Assembly (NCBI GenBank): GCA_034420695.1
Contig: DAOULB010000010.1
Location: 1-64,000 of the forward strand
Length of the DNA: 64,000 bases
Direction: 5' to 3'
From: Io17-Chloro-G2 sp034420695
Lineage (GTDB): Bacteria; Chloroflexota; Dehalococcoidia; Lucifugimonadales; UBA3495
Shown here: one piece after another, positions 50,539 through 59,040 of the stretch
Layout of the letters: each line of letters begins with the position of its first letter
Position numbering within the stretch: the first letter of the stretch is position 1
Made by a program: the position numbers and the translations under genes
Notes under the pieces: model-generated
The model's database searches: none
Told to the model about the DNA's origin: nothing
The model's input: the letters and a program-made list of their open reading frames with translations, nothing else

Positions 50539-51828
50539 ATGACCCAGCGCACTCCCCTGGAAAACCAACTCCTGGAAAAGGCGGCTCAGTTCCTGCCGGG
50601 CGGCAGCCTTGGCAACATGTCCCTGCAAGCGGACCGGGGGTTCCTCATCAAGGAGGGCAAGGGCTCCCGGGTCTGGGATGTCAGCGGTAATGAGTACGTT
50701 GACTGGCTTATGGGTTCCGGCCCCATGCTTCTCGGCCACTCCCACCCGGTGGTGCTCGAGGCCGTAATCAAGGCCGTCGAGCAGGGCAGCACCTTCTTTG
50801 CCACCAACGACAAGGCCGTCCTCTTGGCCGAAGCCTTGGTGGAAGCCCTTCCCTGTGCCGAGCAGGTCCGCTTCACCACCAGCGGCACCGACGCCTGCTT
50901 CCAGGCAATGAGAATCTGCCGCGCCTTCACTGGGAAAGAAAAAATCCTTAAGTTCGAGGGCGGCTACCACGGCACCAGCGACTACGCTTTCATGAGCGTC
51001 TGGCCTGGTGTCACCGAGGAATTCCCCCAAGCCGTGCCCGGCAGCGGCGGCATCCCCAAGGCCATCCAGGACCTGATGCTCATCGCCCCATTCAACGACC
51101 TGGAAACCACCGAGTCCATCCTCCAAGCCCACCATGAAGAGCTGGCTGCCGTCATCGTCGAGCCGCTGCAGCGGGTCCTCGCCCCCCAGCCCGGCTTCCT
51201 GCAGGGCTTGAGGCGTCTGACGAAGCAGCACAACATCCCCCTCATCTTCGACGAAATAGTCACCGGCTTCCGGTTGGCTTACGGCGGAGCCCAGGAGTTC
51301 TACGGCGTCACCCCAGACCTTTGCACCGTAGGCAAGATAATGGGAGGAGGCCACCCCCTTGCTGCCGTTGCGGGCCGGGCCGACATCATGTCGGTCTACA
51401 ACCGTGACGCCGTGGACGCCGACACCTACGTAAACCAGACCGGCACCCTGAACGGCAACCCCATTGCCTGCGCCGCCGGCCTTGCCACCTTGGACGTGCT
51501 GCGGGAGCCCGGCACCTACGAAAAGATACGCTCCACCGGAAGCCGGGTGCGTCAAGCCTTGATTGACGCCTGCAACGAAAACAGTCTGCCGGTCCAGATG
51601 TGCGGCGAAGACGCCATCTTCGACATCTACTTCAACGACAAACCGGTCCTCAATTACCGGGACGCCCAGTCTGCTGACGGCGCAATGATGCGCAGCTTCA
51701 ACGCCGGCCTGCTGGAAAACGGAATCCTTAAGGGCCCCCAGAAGTTCTACACCTCCGTCGCCCATACCGAAGAAGACGTAGAACGCACCGTAGAAGCCTT
51801 CCAGAAAATAACGCCAACCCTCGGGTAA
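50539..51828 (+). CDS. Class III aminotransferase, glutamate-1-semialdehyde aminomutase-like
   Basis: This is a 429-residue PLP enzyme of aminotransferase class III, closest in pattern to glutamate-1-semialdehyde 2,1-aminomutase. RFTTSGTDACFQAMRI, EGGYHGTSDYAF, IFDEIVTGFR (D238) and the PLP lysine K266 in TVGKIMGGGHPLAAV are visible. True HemL usually reads K-V-I-G-G-G-L-P here, and this gene is not next to other heme genes, so it may instead act on another amino or keto acid. An approximate copy of its last 117 nt is found downstream at 52516-52632. Confidence 0.85.
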   Translation: MTQRTPLENQLLEKAAQFLPGGSLGNMSLQADRGFLIKEGKGSRVWDVSGNEYVDWLMGSGPMLLGHSHPVVLEAVIKAVEQGSTFFATNDKAVLLAEALVEALPCAEQVRFTTSGTDACFQAMRICRAFTGKEKILKFEGGYHGTSDYAFMSVWPGVTEEFPQAVPGSGGIPKAIQDLMLIAPFNDLETTESILQAHHEELAAVIVEPLQRVLAPQPGFLQGLRRLTKQHNIPLIFDEIVTGFRLAYGGAQEFYGVTPDLCTVGKIMGGGHPLAAVAGRADIMSVYNRDAVDADTYVNQTGTLNGNPIACAAGLATLDVLREPGTYEKIRSTGSRVRQALIDACNENSLPVQMCGEDAIFDIYFNDKPVLNYRDAQSADGAMMRSFNAGLLENGILKGPQKFYTSVAHTEEDVERTVEAFQKITPTLG

Positions 51829-51843
51829 ATGGGAGACCAAGGT

Positions 51844-52422
51844 ATGGCTACCGGGAAAGCGGCGCCCCCAAAGCGTCGGCTCAAAAAACTATTCACCGCG
51901 GAGGAACTGTTGTCCCTCCCGGTGAATGGACGGCGCTTGGAGTTAGTAAGGGGGAAGTTGTATGAGATGGCGCCTTCCGGCGGAATACATGGCAGCGTAG
52001 CCTTCAATATCTGTTTACGCTTGGGTTCCCACGTGGAATCCTCCGAACTCGGACGTGTTTTCATCGCTGAAGCTGGGTACATCCTGCGCCGCGATCCAGA
52101 CACCGTGCGAGTGCCGGACGTGTCCTTCGTGGCCAGAGGCCGTTTGCCGGAAGAAGAACCCCCCGAAGGTTTCTTGGAGCTGGCCCCAGACCTGGTCGTG
52201 GAAGTGGTATCTCCCACAGACAGGCGCCGGGAAGTAGACCAGAAAGTCGTGGAATGGCTGAACGCGGGAACCCGCCTCGTCTGGGTAATCCACCCCACCC
52301 GCCGCACCGTCACCGTCCACCGCCCCCCGGACACCACCGAAGAACTAACCGAAACAGCCACCCTCAACGGCGCAGACGTAATCCCAGGCTTCTCCTGCCG
52401 GGTCGGAGACCTGTTTGCCTAG
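51844..52422 (+). CDS. Uma2 family (DUF820) putative nuclease, copy A
   Basis: This is a 192-residue protein of the Uma2 family with a PD-(D/E)xK nuclease-like fold. Conserved blocks are LELVRGKLYEM, TVRVPDVSFVAR, APDLVVEVVSPTDRR and KVVEWLNAGTRLVWVI. The acidic PD and E-x-V-SP residues are the predicted metal ligands. Uma2 proteins are numerous in cyanobacteria and Chloroflexota and have no clear role. They may be solitary nucleases of selfish elements. GGAG is 8 nt before the ATG at 51844. Copy B has the same length and lies in the following duplicated segment. Confidence 0.85.
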   Translation: MATGKAAPPKRRLKKLFTAEELLSLPVNGRRLELVRGKLYEMAPSGGIHGSVAFNICLRLGSHVESSELGRVFIAEAGYILRRDPDTVRVPDVSFVARGRLPEEEPPEGFLELAPDLVVEVVSPTDRRREVDQKVVEWLNAGTRLVWVIHPTRRTVTVHRPPDTTEELTETATLNGADVIPGFSCRVGDLFA

Positions 52423-52452
52423 CGCCCCGCCCTTCTTAAGGCGGCCTCTACC

Positions 52453-52632
52453 ATGACGCCAAGAACCCGTTGGACCCGCCAGCAATTTATGCTAGCCTTT
52501 GTTTGTACTGCTGGACTGCTGGAAAACGGAATCCTTAAGGGCCCCCAGAAGTTCTACACCTCCGTCGCCCACACCGGAGAGGACGTAGAACGCACCGTAC
52601 AAGCCTTCCAGAAAATAGCGCCAACCCTCTAA
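52453..52632 (+). pseudogene. Duplication junction: 5' relic of the HNH gene and 3' relic of the aminotransferase
   Basis: 52453-52510 repeats the first codons of the HNH gene (MTPRTRWTRQQ) found intact at 53257. 52516-52632 repeats the last 39 codons of the aminotransferase (LLENGILKGPQKFYTSVAHT) found at 51709-51828, ending in its own TAA. Both are truncated and show that an approximately 805-bp segment carrying a Uma2 gene was duplicated in tandem. Confidence 0.9.
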
Positions 52633-52647
52633 CGGGGAAGAGAAGAC

Positions 52648-53226
52648 ATGGTTGTCTCTAAGAAGGCGCCATCCAAACGCAAGGCCAAGACCCAGTTCAC
52701 CGCCGAGGAACTCTTGTGTCTTCCGGCCACCGGGTGCCGCCTTGAACTAGTGAAGGGGAACCTCTACGAAATGGCTCCAGCGGGATGGAGACACGGCCGT
52801 GTTGCCATGAAAATCGGGAGGCTCCTGGATGCATATGTTGAGACGGCCAGACTTGGCTACGTCTCGGCCGCCGAAACCGGCTTTATCCTCCAACGCAACC
52901 CCGACACAGTGCGCGCCCCCGACACCGCCTTCGTCTCCCGTGACCGTCTCTCCGAAGAAGAAACCCCCGACGGCTACTTGGAGATAGCTCCAGACCTGGC
53001 CGTAGAAGTCGTCTCCCCCAGCGACCGCCCCCGGGAAATCCACGACAAAGTAGCCGACTGGCTCAACGCCGGCACACGCATGGTCTGGGTTATCCGCCCC
53101 GCCCAGCGCACCGTCACCGTCCACCGCCCCCCGGACCTCGTCGAAGAACTGACCGAAACAGCCATCCTCAACGGCGCAGACGTAATCCCAGGCTTCTCTT
53201 GCCTGGTTGGAGACCTGTTTGCCTAG
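52648..53226 (+). CDS. Uma2 family (DUF820) putative nuclease, copy B
   Basis: This is 192 residues, the same length as copy A and aligned throughout. Conserved are LELVKGNLYEMAP, TVRAPDTAFVSR, APDLAVEVVSPSDRP and KVADWLNAGTRMVWVI. The last 50 residues are almost identical to copy A (TVTVHRPPD, LTETAILNGADVIPGFSC), while residues 40-120 differ strongly. The uneven divergence suggests recombination with another allele or diversifying pressure on the central part. A GGGGAAGAG stretch is upstream of the ATG. Confidence 0.85.
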   Translation: MVVSKKAPSKRKAKTQFTAEELLCLPATGCRLELVKGNLYEMAPAGWRHGRVAMKIGRLLDAYVETARLGYVSAAETGFILQRNPDTVRAPDTAFVSRDRLSEEETPDGYLEIAPDLAVEVVSPSDRPREIHDKVADWLNAGTRMVWVIRPAQRTVTVHRPPDLVEELTETAILNGADVIPGFSCLVGDLFA

Positions 53227-53256
53227 TGCCCCGCCCTTCTTAAGGCGGCCTCTACC

Positions 53257-54024
53257 ATGACGCCAAGAACCCGTTGGACCCGCCAGCAATTGCTGGTAGC
53301 CTTTGGTTTATACTGCCGGATTCCATTCGGCAGACTACATCAAGGTAATCCAGACATCATCCGCTGTGCGGAAGCAATAAGTAGGTCTCCATCGGCCTTG
53401 GCGATGAAATTGAGCAACATCGCCGGCATTGACCCCGCAATAACCTCAACTGGCCGAATTGGATTGCCCAACGCTTCCGAAGCAGATAGGAATATGTGGG
53501 ACGAGATGCACGTCGACTGGGATAGGTTCGTTGCGGAGTCCCATAAAGCTCTGGACGATTTCGGCCTTGCTCCGGAACTCGAACAAGGCCAGGAGGCAAT
53601 CAACCCTGACTTGTCGCTCCGCGGAGGCGAGGACCTCATGGTTCAAACTACCATGCGACGAGGCCAAGACTTTTTCCGGTCCGCGGTCCTGAGCGCCTAC
53701 GACTATCGATGTTGCATAACGGGGCTATCTATCCCAACACTACTGTTCGCAAGCCATATCATCCCTTGGACTCACAATGTGGCTACTCGCCTCAATCCCA
53801 GGAATGGCCTGCTTCTTTCTGCCCTGCATGACCGTGCTTTCGATAGAGGATTGATTGCTCTCGACGACGATTTAACCTTGCTCGTGTCTCAGGCCATCGC
53901 GGATGACGCCTTCTTCTCGACTGCCGTTGCTAGCGACAAGGGTAAGCCGATTCGTCGCCCGGAAAAGTTCCCCCCCGATCCCAGCTTCCTGGCTTACCAT
54001 CGGGAGCACATCTTCCAAAAATAG
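53257..54024 (+). CDS. HNH endonuclease, restriction-like
   Basis: This is a 255-residue protein. The C-terminal HNH domain is CCITGLSIPTLLFASHIIPW, then RLNPRNGLLLSALHDRAFDRGLI, as in predicted HNH restriction endonucleases. The N-terminal 100 residues are a small alpha domain (LLVAFGLYCRIPFGRLHQGNPDI) with RSPSALAMKLSNIAGIDP, typical of the same proteins. No methyltransferase is beside it, so it may be a solitary nuclease. The 5' end is duplicated at 52453. The Uma2 duplicates immediately precede it. Confidence 0.85.
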   Translation: MTPRTRWTRQQLLVAFGLYCRIPFGRLHQGNPDIIRCAEAISRSPSALAMKLSNIAGIDPAITSTGRIGLPNASEADRNMWDEMHVDWDRFVAESHKALDDFGLAPELEQGQEAINPDLSLRGGEDLMVQTTMRRGQDFFRSAVLSAYDYRCCITGLSIPTLLFASHIIPWTHNVATRLNPRNGLLLSALHDRAFDRGLIALDDDLTLLVSQAIADDAFFSTAVASDKGKPIRRPEKFPPDPSFLAYHREHIFQK

Positions 54025-54047
54025 TCTGCGGCCTTAGCCCCAGCGCC

Positions 54048-54932
54048 CTACTCCCACGGCCTGCTCCCATCCGTCCACAGGTCTGAGCTCGTCGTACCGC
54101 TGATGGCGTGGACTCTGTCCACAATGGCCGCCAAGGCATTGTTTACCGCTTCATGCAGTTCCAACCGCTCATCCGGGGTCATGTTGTAGGAAGTCCTGCC
54201 ATAGCGGTACGTTACGGCGTAATTGGAAAGCCAGTCCATATCTTCGCCGGGGCTGTCAGGGTCCTCGTAGCGTACCCGGTCGAACAAGCTATTCACTAAC
54301 TTCCGCAGTTCCTCCATCACCGGGGCCGACCAGTCTTCCATGCCCTGAATGTCGTTCCAGAGTCCTGTCAATTCATGGCTGAACGTCCGGGGGTCATTGT
54401 GGGCGGATAGCCAGCCCTTCAGGGCATTTTCCACCGCCTGCTGAGCGCTAAAGCCCAGCATTCTCTGGTTCCAATGGTTCTCGGCAACCATCTGGTTGAA
54501 TTGGTAAAGGTACTCTTCTGTGTTCTCCAAGCGTTGTCTTGTTTCCGGCCAATGGTCAGGATAGTAGTCTTGGTAGCCCGGAGCACCGTCCAAGTCTTCT
54601 CCATTCATCGCCACTCCGTACCGGGCGGCTTGACCCGCTATGTGCTGGTTGGCCCTTCGGCAACGGCCGAACTCCTTCCTAGTCATGCTGAAGACGTCGA
54701 CAGCCAGTCTTGGCTGGTTTGCTTTCAGGTAGGCGTATGCGGTCTTCCGAGCCCTTATTTCGGCCCAAACCCGGTCTTCGTCGTCAGCTATTATCAGCAG
54801 GTCAACGTCCGAGTCTTCCCGGTGCCTGTTTCGCGCTCTGGAACCGAAAAGAACAACTGTCACCGGCGCCACCGCTTCCTGGACGGCGCGGGCAACGTTC
54901 AACGCGTGCGGGTCCGGATCTTCCAGTCGCAT
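54048..54932 (-). CDS. Fused nucleotidyltransferase (MNT)-HEPN protein
   Basis: This is a 294-residue fusion. The N-terminal nucleotidyltransferase domain has LFGSRARNRHREDSDVDLL with G30-S31 and the D42-x-D44 metal pair. The C-terminal half is HEPN-like (GFSAQQAVENALKGWLSAHN). In related two-gene systems the MNT protein adenylylates and neutralises the HEPN RNase toxin. Here both are in one chain. The gene converges with the HNH gene (24 bp between stops). A split version occurs at 60856-61913. Confidence 0.82.
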   Translation of the reverse strand: MRLEDPDPHALNVARAVQEAVAPVTVVLFGSRARNRHREDSDVDLLIIADDEDRVWAEIRARKTAYAYLKANQPRLAVDVFSMTRKEFGRCRRANQHIAGQAARYGVAMNGEDLDGAPGYQDYYPDHWPETRQRLENTEEYLYQFNQMVAENHWNQRMLGFSAQQAVENALKGWLSAHNDPRTFSHELTGLWNDIQGMEDWSAPVMEELRKLVNSLFDRVRYEDPDSPGEDMDWLSNYAVTYRYGRTSYNMTPDERLELHEAVNNALAAIVDRVHAISGTTSSDLWTDGSRPWE

Positions 54933-55040
54933 CTCTCTTAATAGGCGGTATAGCCCACATCCCAGTAGAAATGGGCCGGTGACCCGGTAAACAGTGTACT
55001 AGAGGTGGAGTGGTAAACGGCGCCGGCTATGCCCCGCCCT

Positions 55041-55925
55041 TCACACCGCTGCGCCCAGCTTTGTCATCAACGGGCGGGTGTTCACGATGTGGCGCTGCAA
55101 GCCCAAGTCCCTTGCGGGGATGCCCATCGCCAGTCCCACCAGTTGCGGCATGTGGATTATCGGCATGTCTATGGGCCGCCGCGCCTGCTTGGCAGCCTTG
55201 GGTTGGAAGCCGTCAAGGTTCAAGTGGCACAGCGGGCACGGCGTGACCATCGCGTCCGCGCCCAAGTCCCTCACTTCCGATGTGTGCTTCGCCACCATGG
55301 CCACGGAGTTGTTCTCGTTGATTGTCAGTATCGGGAAGCCACAGCAACGGGTCTTGCCCGCAAAGTCCACCAAGGTCGCCCCCAAGGCCGTTATCAGCCG
55401 CTCCAGCGAGTCCTGGCGTTCCGGGTTCTCCTCGATATCCAAGGCGTCTGGAGGCCTGACCAAGTAGCAGCCGTAGAACGGGGCCACCCTCGCGCCGGCC
55501 AAGGGACGCGTCACCTGCTCCAGCAGCTTGTCCAGCCCATAGTCCTCTATCATCACCCACAGCAGGTGCTTGGGCTGGGCGGTGCCTTTGTACTCCAGTC
55601 CCTCCTCCGCCAAGTAGGAGTTGATCCTGGCCAAGTATTCCCCGTCGCTCTTCATGCGCAGGTTGGCCTGCCCCATAACCCCCTGGCAGGTGCTGCAGAT
55701 GGTCAATATGGGCAGTCCCAGTTCCTCCGCCAATGCAAACGTGCGGGCGTTCAGGGTGTCCCCCAAAAACCGGTTCTTCTCCTGTAGCACCCCTGCGCCG
55801 GTGCAGGAAGCCCGCGGCATCTCCTGCAGTTCGATTCCCAGCCTCTGGCAAATCAGGGTCGTGGCCTGGTAGAGCTCAGGGCATCCACCCCGGGACACGC
55901 ACCCTGGGAAAAAGGCGTATTTCAA
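55041..55925 (-). CDS. sdhE: SdhE-type CCG-domain subunit of succinate dehydrogenase
   Basis: This is a 294-residue protein with two cysteine-rich CCG domains, like heterodisulfide reductase subunit B and the SdhE subunit of archaeal and some bacterial complexes. The C-terminal domain is complete (YGCYLVRPP, TRCCGFPI, TPCPLCH). The N-terminal domain has C9, C41, C77 and C80, but serine at position 40 where a C-C pair is expected. The start is TTG at 55925 with GGAGG just upstream. It is the third gene of sdhA-sdhB-sdhE. It would replace the usual heme-bearing membrane subunits for quinone or other electron transfer. Confidence 0.88.
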   Translation of the reverse strand: MKYAFFPGCVSRGGCPELYQATTLICQRLGIELQEMPRASCTGAGVLQEKNRFLGDTLNARTFALAEELGLPILTICSTCQGVMGQANLRMKSDGEYLARINSYLAEEGLEYKGTAQPKHLLWVMIEDYGLDKLLEQVTRPLAGARVAPFYGCYLVRPPDALDIEENPERQDSLERLITALGATLVDFAGKTRCCGFPILTINENNSVAMVAKHTSEVRDLGADAMVTPCPLCHLNLDGFQPKAAKQARRPIDMPIIHMPQLVGLAMGIPARDLGLQRHIVNTRPLMTKLGAAV

Positions 55926-55966
55926 CCTCGACCTCCGGGAACAGACAGTTTAGATGTGGGGACGGG

Positions 55967-56941
55967 CTACTCTTTCTCCGACTCTTCCACTTTGCGATAC
56001 AAGCGCCGGAATTCCTCTACCCCTTCGATGTTCTTGTGGCCGGTCAGCGGCGGCATCTTGCCGTGGGTCATCGCCCGGAGACCCACCGGCAGGTAGTTCA
56101 GCATAGCCGGCACGTTGGTCATGCCCACGGTCTTGATCGGCAGACGCAATTCGTCCAAGCTGCCCGAATCCGAAACCAACTCTCCGAAGGCCTCGGCGTG
56201 ACGTGCGCCATTCGAATTTGTCAGCCCCTCGGATATAGCCTGGTCCCTCAAGGCCATTATCCGGTCCATCGGGGCAACTCCCTTGGGGCATGCCACCACG
56301 CACTCGTAGCAGCGGGTGCAGTCCCACATCCCCGATGGCTCAGTCAGCGCCTCCAGCCGTTCCTTGGAAACCCCTTCGGCGTCCCCGTCTCGTGGGTCGG
56401 CGGTGAACCGGTACGCCTTGGCCAAGGCCGCCGGCCCTAAGAACGACGGGTCCACCTCCAAGACGGTGCAGTCTGACACGCAGCCGCCGCACATGATGCA
56501 GGAAGTAACCCCCGACAGGTGCAGCATCGACTCGTTTGAAGCAATGTACTCCGCTTCCGGCTCCGGGCCCTCGGGCTGCAGGTACGGCTCCACCGCCCGT
56601 ATCTTCTCCCAGAACAGGTCGAAGTTGACCACCAAGTCCCGGATCACCGGCATCACCCCCGCCGGCTCCACCGTGACCACATTGCCCTCTTGAAGCACCG
56701 TGGCCGCTTGGGTCTTGCAGGCCAGCGCCGCGTGTCCGTTGATCCGCATCGCGCAGGAGCCGCAGATGGAACTGCGGCAGGAGCAGCGCAGGCTCAACGT
56801 GCCGTCGATTTCTTCCCGTATCTTGATCAGGGCGTCCAAGACGGTGGCATTGTCTTCGATGGAAACTTCAAACTTCTGCCAGTAGGAGGCCGGCCTTTCT
56901 GCCTCGGGATCAAACCGCCTGATGTTCAGGGTCACGTCCAT
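55967..56941 (-). CDS. sdhB: Succinate dehydrogenase/fumarate reductase iron-sulfur subunit
   Basis: This is a 324-residue protein. The [2Fe-2S] domain has RCSCRSSICGSCAMRINGHAALAC. The C-terminal domain carries CIMCGGCVSDC and CTRCYECVVACPKGV for the other clusters. A 70-residue C-terminal extension follows that is longer than in E. coli SdhB. The ATG at 56941 lies 2 nt after the sdhA stop codon. It passes electrons from the flavin of SdhA to SdhE or quinone. Confidence 0.94.
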   Translation of the reverse strand: MDVTLNIRRFDPEAERPASYWQKFEVSIEDNATVLDALIKIREEIDGTLSLRCSCRSSICGSCAMRINGHAALACKTQAATVLQEGNVVTVEPAGVMPVIRDLVVNFDLFWEKIRAVEPYLQPEGPEPEAEYIASNESMLHLSGVTSCIMCGGCVSDCTVLEVDPSFLGPAALAKAYRFTADPRDGDAEGVSKERLEALTEPSGMWDCTRCYECVVACPKGVAPMDRIMALRDQAISEGLTNSNGARHAEAFGELVSDSGSLDELRLPIKTVGMTNVPAMLNYLPVGLRAMTHGKMPPLTGHKNIEGVEEFRRLYRKVEESEKE

Positions 56942-56943
56942 AG

Positions 56944-58623
56944 CTAGTATTTCCTTTCCTCGGGCGTCCACTGGGTGATGGACACCGGCAGATAGCTGAT
57001 CTCCGGCCCCTCCGAACCCTTTGTCGCCACAATGTGCTTCATCCAGTTTTCGTCGTCCCGGTCCGGGAAGTCGGTCCTCGACTGGGCGCCCCGGCTGTCC
57101 TTCCGCTCCAGTGCGCTCACCGTGATGGACTCAGCGCAATCCAGCATGAACCCCAACTCCAAGGCGAAAACCAAGTCCGTATTGAAGATGGCCCCCTTGT
57201 TGTCCACCGGCACGTGGACGTAACGCTCCTTGAGCACCTGCAACTCGTGCAGTGTTTCCTCCATGCCTGCCTGGTTGCGGAAAACCGCCAAGTTATTGTT
57301 CATCGACTGGCCCATACCCAAGCGGACTGCCCCAACCCGGTCGCCGTTCTGGGGCCGGTCCAGCATCTCCTGTATCCGTTCCCTCTCCCGCCTTTCGGCC
57401 GCCTCGGCGTCGAATTCGATGAACTCGGCGTTCCGGGTGGCCGCTGCGGCGTGGTCCCCGGACCGCTGCCCGAACACAATCGTGTCCAGCAGCGAGTTGG
57501 CGCCCAAGCGATTGCCGCCGTGCACGCTCACGCAGGCGCACTCCCCCGCGGCGTAAACCCCTGGAATGTTGGTGCGCCCGTCCACGTCGGTCTTGATCCC
57601 GCCCATCATGTAATGCATTCCGGGTCGTATCGGTATGGGGTCGTTGATCATGTCGGCCCCGGCCAAGTCGATGCCGATCTCCCGGATCTGGCTCAGCTTC
57701 TCCATGATTAGGTCTGCCCCCAAGTGGCGGCAGTCCAGCATCACGCAGCCGTTCACGCCGTTGCCCGCGTTGATTTCCGTCTGCTCGGCCCGGGAAACCA
57801 CGTCCCTGGACGCCAGCTCCATCATGTTGGGCGCGTATTTCTCCATGAATCGGAAGCCGTTCTTGTCCAGCAGGTGCGCTCCCTCGCCCCGGGCCGCCTC
57901 CGAAATCAAAACGCCGCTCCCCGCCAGCGTCGTCGGGTGGTATTGCACCATCTCCATGTCCATCAGTTGCGCGCCCGCGTTGTAGGCCAGAGCCATCCCG
58001 TCGCCCGTCACAATCAGCGCGTTGGTGCTGGGCTCGAAGAGCCGTCCCGATCCCCCGGTGCAGAAAATCACCGCCTTGGCCCGGATAGCGTGAATCTGGC
58101 CCGTCCGAATCTCCAAGGCCAGCACACCGCACACTTGGCCGTCTTCCTCGATGAGCGACGTTACGAACCACTCTTCGTAGCTGCGAATCCCCGACTTTAT
58201 CAACTGCTCGAACATCACGTGGAGCAGCGCCTGGCCGGTGAAATCGCCGACGAAGAACGTCCTCGCCCGCCTCTGGCCGCCGAAGGCCCGAGTGCCCAAC
58301 CGGCCCTCATCGTCCCGGTTGAACGTCACCCCCATGTGCTCCATGTCGATCAGGGCTTGCCCCGCCGACTTGCACATCACCTCGATCGCGTCCTGGTCTC
58401 CCAGGAAGTCACTGCCCTTCACCGTGTCGTAGGCATGGTCCTCCCACTCGTCCCCCCGGTCGGTCAGCGCCGCGTTAATGCCGCCCTGCGCCGCGTTGGA
58501 GTGACTCCTGACCGGGTGGACCTTGCTAATGATGGCGGTGTTGGCCCCGCCGGCGTGAGCTGCTATAGCGGCCCTCATTCCGGCCAGTCCGGCCCCCACA
58601 ACCAGAACGTCATGCTCCAGCAT
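56944..58623 (-). CDS. sdhA: Succinate dehydrogenase/fumarate reductase flavoprotein subunit
   Basis: This is a 559-residue flavoprotein starting MLEHDVLVVGAGLAGMRAAI. The histidine that carries covalent FAD is in RSHSNAAQGGINAAL. The substrate site has MEMVQYHPTTLAGSGVLISEAARGEG and HYMMGGIKTD. It oxidises succinate to fumarate. The start at 58623 has GGAGGA about 11 nt upstream, so the long open frame to 58974 is not used. It leads a three-gene operon with sdhB and sdhE. No sdhC or sdhD membrane subunit follows. Confidence 0.95.
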   Translation of the reverse strand: MLEHDVLVVGAGLAGMRAAIAAHAGGANTAIISKVHPVRSHSNAAQGGINAALTDRGDEWEDHAYDTVKGSDFLGDQDAIEVMCKSAGQALIDMEHMGVTFNRDDEGRLGTRAFGGQRRARTFFVGDFTGQALLHVMFEQLIKSGIRSYEEWFVTSLIEEDGQVCGVLALEIRTGQIHAIRAKAVIFCTGGSGRLFEPSTNALIVTGDGMALAYNAGAQLMDMEMVQYHPTTLAGSGVLISEAARGEGAHLLDKNGFRFMEKYAPNMMELASRDVVSRAEQTEINAGNGVNGCVMLDCRHLGADLIMEKLSQIREIGIDLAGADMINDPIPIRPGMHYMMGGIKTDVDGRTNIPGVYAAGECACVSVHGGNRLGANSLLDTIVFGQRSGDHAAAATRNAEFIEFDAEAAERRERERIQEMLDRPQNGDRVGAVRLGMGQSMNNNLAVFRNQAGMEETLHELQVLKERYVHVPVDNKGAIFNTDLVFALELGFMLDCAESITVSALERKDSRGAQSRTDFPDRDDENWMKHIVATKGSEGPEISYLPVSITQWTPEERKY

Positions 58624-59040
58624 GGATGTCAATTCCTCCAGTGATTCCCTTGGCTGCCCTTGTGGCCCCAAGCTGACTCCGTTCGCCCCGCTGGCTGCCC
58701 TCAGCTTTAGGACCAGCCCACAATATATCAGATTTTCCCCTTTGGTGGCTTGTGGGTATTCCAGTGATATGGAGACAACAACCGCTGACTCTGAGAGATT
58801 TGGCGCTATTTTTCTCTCCATTCCCCGTTGGGTCATTACGGCCCGGCATTGTAGTATTGGATAATTCTTCCAAATGGGAGCACAGGGATTCCCGGTTCTT
58901 GGTCCGCCAATCTCAATACTCGTAAATGGACATGCCGGTATCACCGAGGCGGTTTTGGCCTGCCAGTGAGCCAATAGCCCGTTCTCCTCATCGTAAATTG
59001 CAATTTACCCACCCGTTAGCTGTCCACCTCAGACAATCCA
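58624..59040. other. Divergent spacer upstream of sdhA
   Basis: This 417-bp region has the sdh promoter area and the palindrome at 58993-59008. A TACAAT box (minus strand) near 58849-58854 might serve sdhA but lacks a good -35. No gene is seen. Confidence 0.5.
58993..59008. promoter_or_regulatory. Perfect 16-bp palindrome GTAAATTGCAATTTAC
   Basis: This perfectly symmetrical AT-rich element stands out in GC-rich surroundings, 33 bp before the SDR gene and about 370 bp before sdhA. The length and symmetry fit a dimeric repressor or activator site. Confidence 0.6.

Noticed and set aside
58624..58974. 117-residue N-terminal extension of SdhA
   Set aside because: It has no similarity to SdhA and precedes a start with a good ribosome site at the standard N-terminus.
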